A stretch of DNA of 64,000 nucleotides from Eubacterium sp. (lineage in GTDB: Bacteria > Bacillota > Clostridia > Oscillospirales > Acutalibacteraceae): positions 1-64,000 of the forward strand of contig JAFSRN010000005.1 in NCBI GenBank assembly GCA_017446095.1. The letters are read 5' to 3'. Under the pieces are notes generated by a model, which saw only the letters and a list, made by a program, of their open reading frames with translations, was not told the origin of the DNA and did no database searches. Within the stretch, counting starts at the first letter, position 1; every line of letters begins with the position of its first letter. Below are positions 10,151 through 19,982 of the stretch, piece after piece. Both the position numbers and the translations under genes were made by a program.

Positions 10151-11143
10151 ATGCTTTTTTCAAGAGAAATCGGAATTGACCTCGGCACGTCAAACACACA
10201 GGTTGCCGACAGAAAAGGTCATATTATCATAAACGAGCCCAGCGTGGTTGCGGTTGACGTCAAGTCAAAGCGCGTGCTCGCAACGGGCAACGAGGCTAAA
10301 AAAATGATTGGCAGAACACCGGGTTCCATCGTTGCGGTGCGCCCGATTACATCAGGCGTTATTGCCGACTTCGATATGACTTCCGACATGGTGCACGACT
10401 TTATTGATCGTTCAAGCAAGCGCAGTATGTTTACAAAAACAAAGGTTGTTGTAAGCGTGCCGTCAAGCGTTACGGAGGTTGAGCGCCGTGCTGTTGAGGA
10501 CGCTGTGCGTTCCGCAGGCGCGCAGGAGGTTGAGCTTATTGAAGCACCAATGGCTGCAGCGCTCGGCGCAGGTCTGCCGGTGTACGAGCCCACAGGCTCT
10601 ATGATTGTTGATATCGGCGGCGGCACCTGCGATATCGCTGTGGTATCGCTCGGCGGTATTGCCGCAAGCAAAAGCATAAAAATGGGCGGCAACGCGTTTG
10701 ACGAGGCGATTATCAACTACGTTAAGCGCAAGCACAACCTGCTTATTGGCGAAAATACGGCGGAGGACGTTAAAATCAAAATCGGCTCTGCCAAACCGTA
10801 CGACGGCGAGGCTGCTATGGAAGTTCGCGGCCGCAATCTTGACGACGGTCTGCCGGGCAGCGTTGAGCTCACAAGTGCGGACGTGCGCGGTATACTTGAG
10901 GACTGCGTAAACGCCGTTGTTTTTGCGATTAAGGAAACGCTGGAGGTTACGCTTCCCGAGCTCGCGGCGGACATCATTGACCGCGGCATTTACCTCACGG
11001 GCGGCGCAAGCAAGCTGCGCGGTCTGCGCGAGGTTATTCAGGACGAGATTCACATCCCCGTTATTTCCCCGCCAAACCCCGAGCACTGCGTGGTAATCGG
11101 CACGGCAATCAAACTCAAAAGAGCAAACAACGGAGTTAAGTAA
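10151..11143 (+). CDS. mreB: MreB/Mbl-family rod-shape actin homologue
   Basis: Bacterial actin that guides lateral wall synthesis on the inner face of the membrane. The 330-residue protein has the ATPase motifs of the actin fold: GIDLGTSNTQV (phosphate 1), VDIGGGTCDIAVVSLGG (phosphate 2) and LTGGASKLRGL (adenosine). The N-terminal LFSREIGIDLG could give membrane contact as in other MreBs. It begins the run mreB-mreC-mreD-PBP2 with its own promoter. Mbl or MreBH are alternative names, since these paralogues cannot be told apart by eye. Confidence 0.93.
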   Translation: MLFSREIGIDLGTSNTQVADRKGHIIINEPSVVAVDVKSKRVLATGNEAKKMIGRTPGSIVAVRPITSGVIADFDMTSDMVHDFIDRSSKRSMFTKTKVVVSVPSSVTEVERRAVEDAVRSAGAQEVELIEAPMAAALGAGLPVYEPTGSMIVDIGGGTCDIAVVSLGGIAASKSIKMGGNAFDEAIINYVKRKHNLLIGENTAEDVKIKIGSAKPYDGEAAMEVRGRNLDDGLPGSVELTSADVRGILEDCVNAVVFAIKETLEVTLPELAADIIDRGIYLTGGASKLRGLREVIQDEIHIPVISPPNPEHCVVIGTAIKLKRANNGVK

Positions 11144-11146
11144 TAG

Positions 11147-11974
11147 ATGAAAAACCTGTTTAAAAGCACACGCTTCAAAATTGTATCGGGCGTAATTGCA
11201 ATGCTGCTGGTGGGCGCGCTGCTCGCCGCCATTGCCGGCAGGGGTGAAACTGTGCAGTCCACCGTAGTCGGCACTGTGTTTACGCCCTGTCACTACGTTG
11301 CGCAAAAAATCGCAAACGGTATGGACGACCTTTTCGGCACCGTTAAGGGCGACGCCCAGTACGAAAAAGAGATTGATAAACTGAATAAGGAAATCGGCGA
11401 GCTGCGCTCAAAGCTCGTGGACTACGAGAATCTTAAAAACCAGAACGAGCTTTACAAGGAGTTCCTTGAACTTAAGGAGGAAAATCCGCAGTTCAAGTTT
11501 GCGGAAGCCTCTGTTATCGGCAGGGACAGCGCGGATATCTACAAGTCCTTTACCATCGCCAAGGGCTCGCTGAATGGCGTCAGCAAGGGCGATGCGGTGC
11601 TCTGGGGCAAGTACCTTGTGGGCATTATCGATAAGGTTTACCCCGATTACAGCGTGGTTAAAACGCTGCTTGACCCAACCTTTAACGTTTCTGCTTATGA
11701 GATTATTTCGGGCGAGATTTCGTACGTTACGGGCAACGCCAAGCTCGCGCGCGAGGATAAGTGCAAAATGGCTAACCTCTCGTCCACCACAAAGGTGTCG
11801 TACGGCTCGATTATCTGCACCGCGGGCTTAAGCGGCTCTGTGCCGAAGGGACTTCTTATCGGCACGGTTGACGAAATTGACGACGAAACTACGGACATTT
11901 CCTCCTACGCCGTTATCACACCCGGCATTGCTATTGAGGATATAACCTCCGTATTTGTACTTACCGACTACTAA
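11147..11974 (+). CDS. mreC: Rod-shape-determining protein MreC
   Basis: Links the inner-membrane wall-elongation machinery to periplasmic or wall-side enzymes. The 275-residue protein has one N-terminal membrane helix (residues ~10-32), a coiled coil (~67-112, rich in Glu/Lys/Leu), and two beta-barrel regions ending in the family-style VLTDY. It starts 3 bp after the mreB stop with its ribosome site inside the end of mreB. Confidence 0.92.
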   Translation: MKNLFKSTRFKIVSGVIAMLLVGALLAAIAGRGETVQSTVVGTVFTPCHYVAQKIANGMDDLFGTVKGDAQYEKEIDKLNKEIGELRSKLVDYENLKNQNELYKEFLELKEENPQFKFAEASVIGRDSADIYKSFTIAKGSLNGVSKGDAVLWGKYLVGIIDKVYPDYSVVKTLLDPTFNVSAYEIISGEISYVTGNAKLAREDKCKMANLSSTTKVSYGSIICTAGLSGSVPKGLLIGTVDEIDDETTDISSYAVITPGIAIEDITSVFVLTDY

Positions 11975-11987
11975 AAAGGCATAACTT

Positions 11988-12512
11988 ATGAACCTGTCAA
12001 AAAGAGATTTGACAATTAAATACACCCTCTACTGCGTAATTCTTGCGGCGGCTGCGCTGCTGCAGAATGTGCATGGGCTGTGGTTCCAGATAGGCGGCGC
12101 ACGGTGCTTTTTCGTGGTGCCTGCAGTCGTGCTGCTCTCGCTTGGCGAGGATGAGCGCGTAGCCGCGTTTATGGGGCTTTTTGCAGGCTTTTTGTGGGAC
12201 TGCGTAAGCTCTGCGCATATGGGCTTTAACGGCATTTTGCTAATGCTTTTGTGCTACATAGCCGCAACAATTGTCAACTTCCTGCTGCGCAATACGTTCT
12301 GGGTGGCGGTGGTCAGCGCAATTATATGCACGTTCATCTACTGCATATTCTACTGGCTGTTCATCGTATTGCCGCACGGCGGCGACGGCGCAGTGCTCAG
12401 CCTGTTTTACTTCTACCTGCCGAGCTTTTTCTACACCGCGGCAGTTGGCTTTGTGCTCGGCGTAGCATTTTCACCGCTAAAAAAGAAACTCAATAAGGGT
12501 ATCATCGAATAA
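11988..12512 (+). CDS. mreD: Rod-shape-determining protein MreD
   Basis: Small polytopic membrane partner of MreC. The 174-residue sequence is almost wholly hydrophobic with five or six predicted helices and contains the MreD-like phrase GLFAGFLWDCVSSAHMGFNG. MreD sequences diverge strongly, so position between mreC and a PBP2 gene is the main support. Confidence 0.88.
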   Translation: MNLSKRDLTIKYTLYCVILAAAALLQNVHGLWFQIGGARCFFVVPAVVLLSLGEDERVAAFMGLFAGFLWDCVSSAHMGFNGILLMLLCYIAATIVNFLLRNTFWVAVVSAIICTFIYCIFYWLFIVLPHGGDGAVLSLFYFYLPSFFYTAAVGFVLGVAFSPLKKKLNKGIIE

Positions 12513-12557
12513 TTATTAAACAACATTCAGCAAAATTTTGACGAAAGGGGGATTACC

Positions 12558-14597
12558 GTGGGTAACATATACAAAAGCACGCGCACAACTGTTGCGGTGC
12601 TGCTTGTTATTGCAGTAATGGTCGGCTTTGCGGCTGAACTTTACGACATACAAATCAGGAATAACGAATACTACGCGGCGCAGAACAATACGGTTAAAAC
12701 GTACACCGTGTCTATCGAAGCGGCTCGCGGCGAGATTGTTGACCGCAACGGTAATCCGCTTGTATCAAACCGCCAGGGCAACAGCGTTATGCTCGACGCG
12801 GCGTATCTTCCCTCGGGCAAGGACGGCAACAAGCGCAACAGGATAATCTACAACCTGATGCAGCTGTTCAACAAAAACGGCGAGGAATATGCTCACAACC
12901 TGCCGCTTAAGCTCGAAAAAGGCAAAATCGTGTTCTTCGACAAGGACGACGATGAGGATTACGAAACCGCTATAGAAACTATGAAGAGCAAGGATATGTT
13001 CAACCTTCAGCCCTACGCAACGGCGCAGAACTGCTTTGACGCCATGGTTGAAAAGTATTCGCTCGAGGTTTACCTCAAGAAGTTCGACGTCCAAACAGTG
13101 CTCGAAATGGGCAACATCCACTACGAGCTCACAAGGCTGCTGTTTTCCGTATCCAACCCCGTAACCATTGCCGACGATGTAAGCGACGCAACCGTTGCGC
13201 AGATTAAGGAAAATGAGCGCGTTTACCGCGGCGCGGACGTGCGCGTTGTGGCTTACAGGGAATATGCCGATTCCACAATCGCACCGCATATTATCGGCAC
13301 GGTGCGCAAGATTAACGCCGAGGAATACGAGCGCCTTAAAAACGAGGGCTACGGCATTAATGACGAAATCGGCGAATCGGGTATTGAGTCCGCTATGGAA
13401 TCGTATCTGCGCGGCGTTGCAGGTGAAAAAACCGTCACCATAGACGGCGAGGGCAACGTCACGGAGGAAATCACAAAAGAGCCTGTTCAGGGCGACACCG
13501 TGGTGCTTACTATCGACAAGGACTTGCAGCGCGTTGCGCAGGAAAAGCTGCGCGATATCTGCCGCAGCGTCAGCGTTTCGCTTTCCACCGGCGCGGTGGT
13601 TGTTGAGGATTGCAACAACGGCGAAATTCTTGCCGCAGCAAGCTACCCGACCTTTGACCTTGACCGCTACTACAAGGATTACAACAAGCTTACCAAGGAG
13701 GCTAACACTCCGCTTTACAACCGCTTTGCGCTCGGTACATACGCGCCGGGTTCCACCTTCAAACCGATGATGAGCCTTGCCGCGCTTGAGGAGGGCGTTA
13801 TCACCGAAAATACGGTTTTCGGCTGCGGTCAGTACTACGATGTGGGCAACTTCACCTTTGAGTGCCTTGCCGCACACGGCGGCGAAAATGTGCGTACCGC
13901 GCTGCGCGATTCGTGCAATATCTTTTTCTACAACTGTGCGCAGAGGCTCGGCATTGAGAGTATGAATACCTACGGCAAAATGCTCGGTCTGGGCGAAAAA
14001 ACGGGCGTGGAAATCCCCGAAGCAAAGGGCATCCTCGCAGGCCCCGAATACAGAAAGCGCATCGGCTCGTACGACTGGGCTATAGGCGACACTGTTCAGG
14101 CTGCAATCGGTCAGTCGGACAACCTGTTTACGCCGCTGCAGCTTTGCAACTACGTCGGCACAATCGCAAACGGCGGCACGCGCTACAAAATGCATTTTGT
14201 AAAGTCGCACATCTCACGTTCAACAGGCGCGGTTACGGAAACGCCGATTGCCTCAAACGGTCAGATCAGCGTTAAATCAAGCAACATCAAAATCGTTCAG
14301 CAGGGTATGCGTATGGTTGCAACAGGCGGCGGACCTTCGTCCGTGTTTGCGGATTTCAGCCCGCATATCGCCTGCAAAACAGGTACCTCGCAGGTTATTA
14401 TCAACGGCATTAAGCACAACAACGGCTTCCTTATCACCTTTGCGCCGTACGAAAATCCGGAACTCAGCGTTGCAACCGCTATAGAGATGGCTGGCTCGGG
14501 TACCTCAACTGCGGAAATCACAAAATCCATCATCAACTACTACTATAACCACAACACTAATGAAAAACGGGCGCAGAGTTATTCGACACTTCTGTAA
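12558..14597 (+). CDS. Penicillin-binding protein 2-type transpeptidase
   Basis: Class B PBP that crosslinks peptidoglycan during elongation. The 679-residue protein has an N-terminal membrane helix (~10-28), a dimerisation domain starting near RGEIVDRNGNPL, and the transpeptidase motifs STFK (Ser399, Lys402), SCN (452-454) and KTGTS (from Lys607). The start is GTG at 12558 behind AAAGGGGG. It closes the mreBCD run, as mrdA/pbpA does in other bacteria. No RodA gene is adjacent. A sporulation-type PBP (SpoVD-like) is less likely because no PASTA repeats are seen. Confidence 0.92.
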   Translation: MGNIYKSTRTTVAVLLVIAVMVGFAAELYDIQIRNNEYYAAQNNTVKTYTVSIEAARGEIVDRNGNPLVSNRQGNSVMLDAAYLPSGKDGNKRNRIIYNLMQLFNKNGEEYAHNLPLKLEKGKIVFFDKDDDEDYETAIETMKSKDMFNLQPYATAQNCFDAMVEKYSLEVYLKKFDVQTVLEMGNIHYELTRLLFSVSNPVTIADDVSDATVAQIKENERVYRGADVRVVAYREYADSTIAPHIIGTVRKINAEEYERLKNEGYGINDEIGESGIESAMESYLRGVAGEKTVTIDGEGNVTEEITKEPVQGDTVVLTIDKDLQRVAQEKLRDICRSVSVSLSTGAVVVEDCNNGEILAAASYPTFDLDRYYKDYNKLTKEANTPLYNRFALGTYAPGSTFKPMMSLAALEEGVITENTVFGCGQYYDVGNFTFECLAAHGGENVRTALRDSCNIFFYNCAQRLGIESMNTYGKMLGLGEKTGVEIPEAKGILAGPEYRKRIGSYDWAIGDTVQAAIGQSDNLFTPLQLCNYVGTIANGGTRYKMHFVKSHISRSTGAVTETPIASNGQISVKSSNIKIVQQGMRMVATGGGPSSVFADFSPHIACKTGTSQVIINGIKHNNGFLITFAPYENPELSVATAIEMAGSGTSTAEITKSIINYYYNHNTNEKRAQSYSTLL

Positions 14598-14645
14598 CCA
14601 TATGTCGCACAAAGCGGCAAAATGAATTTTTTAACAAAATTTACC

Positions 14646-14674
14646 TTGTGTAAATAAATCGTTTATGTTATTAT
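14646..14674 (+). promoter_or_regulatory. Promoter of mgsA
   Basis: -35 TTGTGT (14646-14651), -10 TATTAT (14669-14674), 17-bp spacer, about 50 bp before the ATG. Confidence 0.6.
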
Positions 14675-14724
14675 AAATATAAGCACACCCACGGCACTTA
14701 CCCCTATCCTAAAAGGAGGAAATT

Positions 14725-15138
14725 ATGAATATCGCTTTAATTGCTCACGATGCAAAAAAAGAATTACTTGTCCAGTTCTGTATCGCTTATTGCGGAATTA
14801 TCAGCAGGCACGATGTTTGTGCCACCGGCACAACAGGCAAGCTGGTTAAAGAGGCAACAGGACTTGATATCAACTGCTTTTTAAGCGGCTCGCAGGGCGG
14901 CGGTCAGCAGATTGCAAGCCGTATCGCCTGCAACGAAATTGATTTGCTTATCTTTTTCAGGGATCCGCTTACGGCAAAGCCGCACGAGCCTAACGATAAC
15001 GACCTGCTTCGTCTTTGCGATGTTCACAACATCCCGTTTGCAACAAATATTGCAACGGCGGAAGCACTTATCCGCGGCGTTGAGCGCGGCGACTTTGAGT
15101 GGAGAGAGATTGTAAATCCACGCTACAACAGAAATTAA
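14725..15138 (+). CDS. mgsA: Methylglyoxal synthase
   Basis: Converts dihydroxyacetone phosphate to methylglyoxal and phosphate, a bypass of lower glycolysis used when phosphate is short. The 137-residue protein matches MgsA along its length: [16 protein letters not shown], the phosphate-binding [22 protein letters not shown], and the catalytic-Asp stretch [15 protein letters not shown]. Strong ribosome site AAAAGGAGG. It stands alone with its own promoter and is followed by a repeat. Confidence 0.95.
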   Translation: MNIALIAHDAKKELLVQFCIAYCGIISRHDVCATGTTGKLVKEATGLDINCFLSGSQGGGQQIASRIACNEIDLLIFFRDPLTAKPHEPNDNDLLRLCDVHNIPFATNIATAEALIRGVERGDFEWREIVNPRYNRN

Positions 15139-15153
15139 CAGATAAAACTTATT

Positions 15154-15316
15154 AGGCTTCCCCTTGAGGGGAAGCTGTCGCATTTTTGCGACTGATGAGG
15201 CGGTTTGTACAATATTCGGCGAACAACCGTAGGGAGCGGCGACCTCGACGCTCCACGGCGTTCCCTACAAATACGCTCAAACGTACAACCGTAGGGGCGA
15301 TTTACGAATCGCCCGC
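15154..15316. repeat. Truncated 133-bp palindrome plus hairpin modules
   Basis: Begins like the large palindrome family (GGCTTCCCCTTGAGGGG, then a TGTCGC...GCGACTGATGAGG arm) but breaks off before its right half. GTAGGG-headed hairpins of the mosaic family follow. Confidence 0.65.
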
Positions 15317-15340
15317 AATATTCATATATAGGAGAAAACT

Positions 15341-16693
15341 ATGGCGTTAATTACTAAAGCAATCAAGGGCACAAAGGACGTTTTACCTGCCGAAGCGCAC
15401 AAAAATCAGTATATCGAAAGCACGTGCCTCGGCGTGGCGGAAAAGTTTGGCTACAGGGAAATCAGAACCCCTGTGTTTGAGCACACGGAGCTTTTTCAGC
15501 GCGGCGTTGGCGACACTACGGACGTTGTGCAAAAGGAGATGTACACCTTTGATGACAAGGGCGGACGCTCAATAACTCTGCGCCCCGAGGGTACTGCAGG
15601 CGCGGCGCGTGCGTTCCTTGAAAACGGACTTTCAAACGAGGCGCTGCCGCAAAAGGTATGCTACCTCACCTCCTGCTACCGCTACGAAAAGCCGCAGGCA
15701 GGCAGACTGCGCGAATTCCACCAGTTCGGCATAGAGTGCTTTGGCGCGACTTCGCCCCTTGCAGATGCGGAGATGATTGCCCTTGCAAAGCAGGTGTTCG
15801 ACGAACTCGGCGTAAAGGATTTGCACCTCGAGCTTAACTCAATCGGCTGCCCTACCTGCCGCGCAAAGTACCAGCAGGCGCTTAAGGATTACTTCGGCGC
15901 ACACAGGGACGAGCTTTGCGCAACGTGTCAGGAGAGGTTAGAGCGCAACCCGATGCGCCTTCTCGACTGCAAGAGCCCGCAGGATCAGGAAATTGCAAAG
16001 GACGCACCCGCGGTGCTCGACTACCTCTGCGACGAGTGCAGCGAGCATTTTGAAAGCGTTAAGAGCTACCTCGGCGCAATGGGCATTGAATATCAGATTA
16101 ATCCGCGCATCGTCCGCGGACTTGACTACTACACAAAAACCGTGTTTGAATTTGTTGCCGATTCAATCGGCGCGCAGGGCACGGTCTGCGGCGGCGGACG
16201 TTACGACGGACTTATTGAGGAGTTCGGCGGTCAGCACACACCGTCGCTCGGCTTCGGCATGGGGCTTGAAAGGCTGCAGCTCGTTATGGAAGCGCAGGGC
16301 TGCGAGTTCCCCGAGCCCGCAAAGCCCGACCTGTTTATTGTCGCACTCGGCGAAAAGGCGCAGCTCAAGGCTGTGGAAATTGCGGCGGATATGCGCGCGG
16401 AGGGCTTTACCGTGCTGTACGACCTCAACGCCCGTTCACTGCGTGCGCAGATGAAGTATGCCGATAAGATGAACGCCGCGTTCAACGTGGTTATCGGCGA
16501 TAACGAGGTGGAGAATAAGTCCGCAACGCTCAAGAATATGCAAAGCGGCGACTCGTGCGATATTTCGCTCATCACGTTTGTAAACGACTTTTACCGCATC
16601 AGTATGGACGAGCAGCTTAAAGACCTCGAAATCAACGGCGAGGCGTTTGATTTTGCCTCACTTTTCGGCACGGATGTTACGGAGGAAGAATAA
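15341..16693 (+). CDS. hisS: Histidine-tRNA ligase
   Basis: Class II synthetase that charges tRNA-His. The 450-residue protein starts with IKGTKDVLPAEAHKNQYIE. It has LRPEGTAGAARAFLENGL (motif 2 region), the histidine-specific GLDYYTKTVFEFVAD, the motif 3 region SLGFGMGLERL, and a C-terminal anticodon-binding domain. Length is normal. Its stop overlaps the aspS start (TAATG), giving translational coupling. No T-box lies upstream; the gap before it is filled by repeats. Confidence 0.96.
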   Translation: MALITKAIKGTKDVLPAEAHKNQYIESTCLGVAEKFGYREIRTPVFEHTELFQRGVGDTTDVVQKEMYTFDDKGGRSITLRPEGTAGAARAFLENGLSNEALPQKVCYLTSCYRYEKPQAGRLREFHQFGIECFGATSPLADAEMIALAKQVFDELGVKDLHLELNSIGCPTCRAKYQQALKDYFGAHRDELCATCQERLERNPMRLLDCKSPQDQEIAKDAPAVLDYLCDECSEHFESVKSYLGAMGIEYQINPRIVRGLDYYTKTVFEFVADSIGAQGTVCGGGRYDGLIEEFGGQHTPSLGFGMGLERLQLVMEAQGCEFPEPAKPDLFIVALGEKAQLKAVEIAADMRAEGFTVLYDLNARSLRAQMKYADKMNAAFNVVIGDNEVENKSATLKNMQSGDSCDISLITFVNDFYRISMDEQLKDLEINGEAFDFASLFGTDVTEEE

Positions 16694-18474
16694 TGGATAC
16701 ACTTAACGGACTTAAAAGGACGGCGTACTGCGCCGAATTCAATATGGATAATGTCGGCGAAACCATCACCGTTTTCGGCTGGGTGCAAAGGCAGCGCGAT
16801 CTGGGCAACCTCATCTTCGTTGACCTGCGCGACAGAAGCGGCATCATTCAGCTTTCATTCAACGATAAAACGGACAGGGATATTTTTGCAAAAGCGCAGT
16901 CCGTCCGCAGCGAATACGTTGTAGCGGCAGTCGGCACGGTTGCCGAACGCGAAAGCAAGAATAAGGAAATCCCCACAGGCGATATAGAGGTTATGGTTAC
17001 CGATTTCCGCATCCTCTCAAAGGCGCAGACTCCGCCCTTTGAGGTGGAAAAGATTGACACCGTCGGCGACGAAACCACGCTTAAATACCGCTATCTCGGC
17101 TTGCGCAGCGAAAAGCTGACTAAAAATATCCTTATGCGCCACAAGATTGCAAAGATTGCGCGCGACTATTTTTACGACAATGACTTTATCGAGATTGAAA
17201 CCCCGATGATGATTAAATCCACGCCCGAGGGCGCAAGGGACTACGTTGTGCCGTCACGCATCCACAGCGGCAAATTTTACGCGCTGCCGCAGTCGCCGCA
17301 GATTTATAAGCAGCTTTGCATGATTGCAGGCTTCGACCGCTACGTTCAGCTTGCGCGCTGCTTCCGCGATGAGGACTTACGCGCAGACCGTCAGCCCGAA
17401 TTTACCCAGATTGACCTTGAGATGTCGTTTGTCAACTGCGACGACCTTATGGATATGGCGGAGGGCTTTATCAAAAAGTTGATGAAGGAAACGATTGACG
17501 TTGATATCCCCGAAAAACTGCCGCGTATGACCTTTGAGGACGCGATGAATCAGTACGGCTCGGATAAGCCCGACACGCGCTTTGATATGCTCATTCAGGA
17601 CGTAAGCGACTGGGCAAACGGCACGGACTTCATCGTGTTCAAAAACGCGATTGCAGACGGCGGCGCAGTCAAGGCTATCGTTGCCAAGGGCGCGGCGCAG
17701 CACTATTCGCGCAAAAAGATTGACAAACTCACCGAGCACGCAAAGGGCATCGGCGCAAAGGGACTTGCTTATGTCCGCTGGGCTGACGAAGCACCTAACT
17801 GCTCGTTTGCAAAGTTCCTTAAAGAGGGCGAACTCGACTCTCTGCTTGCCGCACTCGGCGCAGAGCAGGGCGACGTTGTGTTTATCGTCAGCGACAAAAC
17901 GCGCAAGGCGCTCACGATTATGGGCGCGCTTCGCCTTATCGTTGCAAAGGAGCTCGATATCATCCCCGAGGGCAGGTGGGATTACCTCTGGATTACGGAG
18001 ATGCCGTTCTTCGAGCCTGATGAGGAAACAGGCGAATACGTTGCGGCTCACCACCCGTTCACCATGCCTATGGACGAGAGCGTGCAGTACCTTGATACCG
18101 ATAAGGGCAAGGTTAAGGCGCAGGCGTTTGACCTTGTGCTCAACGGCACAGAGCTGTCCTCCGGCTCAATGCGTATCACCGATTGCGAGCTGCAGACAAA
18201 GATGTTCGAGCTTTTAGGTATGCAGCAGGAGGAAATCGACGCAAAGTTCGGCTTCCTTGTAGACGCGTACCAGTACGCTTCACCCCCTCACGGCGGCATG
18301 GGTATCGGTCTTGACAGGCTTGCAATGCTCATCTGCGGCGCAGATTCCCTGCGCGACGTTGTTGCCTTCCCGAAGGTGCAGAATGCAAGCGAACTTATGA
18401 GCGGCGCGCCGTCGTTCATCGACGAGGTGCAGCTTGAAGAACTTTCAATCGCCATCACAAAGGACGAGGATTAA
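16693..18474 (+). CDS. aspS: Aspartate-tRNA ligase
   Basis: Class II synthetase for tRNA-Asp. The 593-residue protein has an N-terminal OB anticodon-binding domain ([20 protein letters not shown]), motif 2 ([20 protein letters not shown]), the bacterial GAD insertion (~residues 300-400), the HHPFTMP stretch and motif 3 [13 protein letters not shown]. This is the bacterial long form. Whether it also charges tRNA-Asn cannot be told from the sequence. Both ends overlap neighbouring genes by one base (TAATG), which ties hisS, aspS and the HD phosphatase into one operon. Confidence 0.96.
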   Translation: MDTLNGLKRTAYCAEFNMDNVGETITVFGWVQRQRDLGNLIFVDLRDRSGIIQLSFNDKTDRDIFAKAQSVRSEYVVAAVGTVAERESKNKEIPTGDIEVMVTDFRILSKAQTPPFEVEKIDTVGDETTLKYRYLGLRSEKLTKNILMRHKIAKIARDYFYDNDFIEIETPMMIKSTPEGARDYVVPSRIHSGKFYALPQSPQIYKQLCMIAGFDRYVQLARCFRDEDLRADRQPEFTQIDLEMSFVNCDDLMDMAEGFIKKLMKETIDVDIPEKLPRMTFEDAMNQYGSDKPDTRFDMLIQDVSDWANGTDFIVFKNAIADGGAVKAIVAKGAAQHYSRKKIDKLTEHAKGIGAKGLAYVRWADEAPNCSFAKFLKEGELDSLLAALGAEQGDVVFIVSDKTRKALTIMGALRLIVAKELDIIPEGRWDYLWITEMPFFEPDEETGEYVAAHHPFTMPMDESVQYLDTDKGKVKAQAFDLVLNGTELSSGSMRITDCELQTKMFELLGMQQEEIDAKFGFLVDAYQYASPPHGGMGIGLDRLAMLICGADSLRDVVAFPKVQNASELMSGAPSFIDEVQLEELSIAITKDED

Positions 18475-19061
18475 TGAGTAAATACAACTTTTTTGCAATG
18501 GTCAATCGGATGAAACTGATTGACCGTTGGGCGCTTATGCGCAATACTTCAAAGGAAAATATTGCCGAGCACAGCCACTCCGTTGCCGTAATTGCTCACG
18601 CGCTTGCGCTCATCGGCAACAAAAAGTTCGGCAAAAATTACAATGCCGACCGCGCGGCGGTGCTTGCGCTGTACCACGACACAACCGAGGTTATCACGGG
18701 CGATATGCCCACGCCGGTGAAGTATTATAACGACGATATAAAGAACACTTACAAGGAAATTGAGAGTGCCGCAGGCGAGAGGCTGCTTGCAATGCTGCCT
18801 GAAGAATTTCACACCGATTACAAGCCGATGTTTGAAAAGCAGGATTGCGACAGCGAGCTCTGGGCGCTCGTAAAGGCGGCGGACAAAATCAGCGCGCTGA
18901 TTAAGTGCGTGGAGGAAAACCGTATGGGCAACCGCGAATTCGACCTCGCGCTCAAAGCGCAGGAGGAAAAAATCGCTTCAATCGACCTCCCCGAAGTCCA
19001 GTACTTCCGCACCCACTTCCTCCCGTCCTACTACCTCACCCTTGACGAACACACAAAATAA
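18474..19061 (+). CDS. yfbR: 5'-deoxynucleotidase of the YfbR type (HD domain)
   Basis: Removes phosphate from deoxynucleoside 5'-monophosphates. The 195-residue protein matches YfbR nearly from end to end: FFAMVNRMKLIDRWALMRNT, the HD metal residues in AEHSHSVAVIAHALA and YHDTTEVITGDMPTPVKYY, and the C-terminal FLPSYYLTLDE. Coupled to aspS by TAATG. A strong terminator follows at about 19069. Confidence 0.92.
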   Translation: MSKYNFFAMVNRMKLIDRWALMRNTSKENIAEHSHSVAVIAHALALIGNKKFGKNYNADRAAVLALYHDTTEVITGDMPTPVKYYNDDIKNTYKEIESAAGERLLAMLPEEFHTDYKPMFEKQDCDSELWALVKAADKISALIKCVEENRMGNREFDLALKAQEEKIASIDLPEVQYFRTHFLPSYYLTLDEHTK

Positions 19062-19068
19062 AAATGTG

Positions 19069-19091
19069 GAGCAAACGCTCCACATTTTTTT
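19069..19091 (+). terminator. Terminator of the hisS-aspS-yfbR operon
   Basis: Perfect hairpin AATGTGGAGC/GCTCCACATT with a short loop, followed by seven Ts. Confidence 0.85.
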
Positions 19092-19299
19092 GTAGGGAGC
19101 GGCGACCCCGACGCTCCACGGACGACCAACGGTCGTCCCTACGGAATACGTTTGACTCAACGATTTTTGTAGGGAGCGATGACCACATCGCTCCGCGAGC
19201 AAACAACCACTCTCAAGCGACCCCGACGCTCCACAAAAAAGTAGGGGCGGGTTTCCTAACCCGCCCGCATAATTCCTAATCCGAATTCCGCATTCCTAA
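19092..19299. repeat. Dispersed intergenic mosaic repeat
   Basis: A run of GTAGGG-headed hairpins (GAGCGGCGACCCCGACGCTC, GACGACCAACGGTCGTC, GAGCGATGACCACATCGCTC, GGGCGGGTTTCCTAACCCGCCC) ending in an ATTCC-type tract just inside the end of mntP. Nothing else is seen in the gap. Confidence 0.75.
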
Positions 19300-19887
19300 T
19301 TAAAAGAACACACCCTTCACAAATATCTCCACGCCTATAGCGATAAGTATAATACCGCCGAGGAGAGTCGCCTTGCCGGAAAACTTGTCGCCGAACACCT
19401 TGCCGATTTCAATACCCGCACGGCACACGCCGTATGTAACAGCGCCTATAATCAGTGCGGAAACCGCCGCCATGTAAAACTTAACGCCCTGCGTTGCAAG
19501 ACCTACGGACAGCGCGTCAATCGAGGTTGCAATGCCCTGCACAATCAGCATACCCACGCTGAGCAGAACCTTTGACGGCTCTTCGGTGCTTTTTCTGTTT
19601 TTAATGTATTCCAGTATCATCTTGCCGCCGATAACGGTTAAAACGATAAGCGCAAAGTAAGGTATAGCCTTTTCAACCGCGCTGAATATGGAAACTACCC
19701 AGTGCACCATAACCCAGCCAACAAGCGGCATACCAAACTGGAACAGTCCGAACACGCCTGCTATGATAACGGATTTTTTGCGCTTCATATGCGGTTCCGC
19801 AAGACCGTTGGCGATTGACAGCGAAAATGCGTCCATCGCAAGCGCAAAGCCAAACAGCACGCTGTTTATTATAAACAAACTATCCAT
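19300..19887 (-). CDS. mntP: MntP-family manganese efflux protein
   Basis: Membrane exporter of Mn2+. The 195-residue protein has six hydrophobic segments in two similar halves, with the family Asp motifs AMDAFSLSIANG (first half) and TSIDALSVGLA (second half). MntP in other bacteria is often under a manganese riboswitch (yybP-ykoY), but the 95-bp gap upstream is too short for one and shows only a promoter. It diverges from the NusG-II gene. Confidence 0.9.
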   Translation of the reverse strand: MDSLFIINSVLFGFALAMDAFSLSIANGLAEPHMKRKKSVIIAGVFGLFQFGMPLVGWVMVHWVVSIFSAVEKAIPYFALIVLTVIGGKMILEYIKNRKSTEEPSKVLLSVGMLIVQGIATSIDALSVGLATQGVKFYMAAVSALIIGAVTYGVCRAGIEIGKVFGDKFSGKATLLGGIILIAIGVEIFVKGVFF

Positions 19888-19918
19888 ATAATCACCTTCA
19901 GGTTTTTATTGTCTATTT

Positions 19919-19947
19919 ATCATACCACATTAAAAAACTTATGTCAA
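19919..19947 (-). promoter_or_regulatory. Promoter of mntP
   Basis: Minus strand -35 TTGACA (plus-strand 19942-19947), -10 TATGAT (19919-19924), 17-bp spacer. The -35 touches the -35 of the opposite promoter. Confidence 0.8.
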
Positions 19948-19976
19948 TTGACAATGCGCTATGCGCCGTGTATACT
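19948..19976 (+). promoter_or_regulatory. Promoter of the NusG-II/Gx operon
   Basis: -35 TTGACA (19948-19953), -10 TATACT (19971-19976), 17-bp spacer. The ATG at 19983 sits at the expected transcription start. Confidence 0.8.
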
Positions 19977-19982
19977 TTAATT

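Noticed and set aside
12765-14210. 481-codon open frame on the minus strand
   Set aside because: It lies wholly inside the PBP2 gene, its translation shows no family features, and it has the Cys/His/Val-rich look of an antisense frame in GC-rich codons.
15139-15340. T-box leader before hisS
   Set aside because: No GGTGGTACCGCG-type core; the gap contains only dispersed repeats.
19888-19982. Manganese riboswitch (yybP-ykoY) before mntP
   Set aside because: The gap is 95 bp, is taken up by two promoters, and shows none of the conserved loop sequences.
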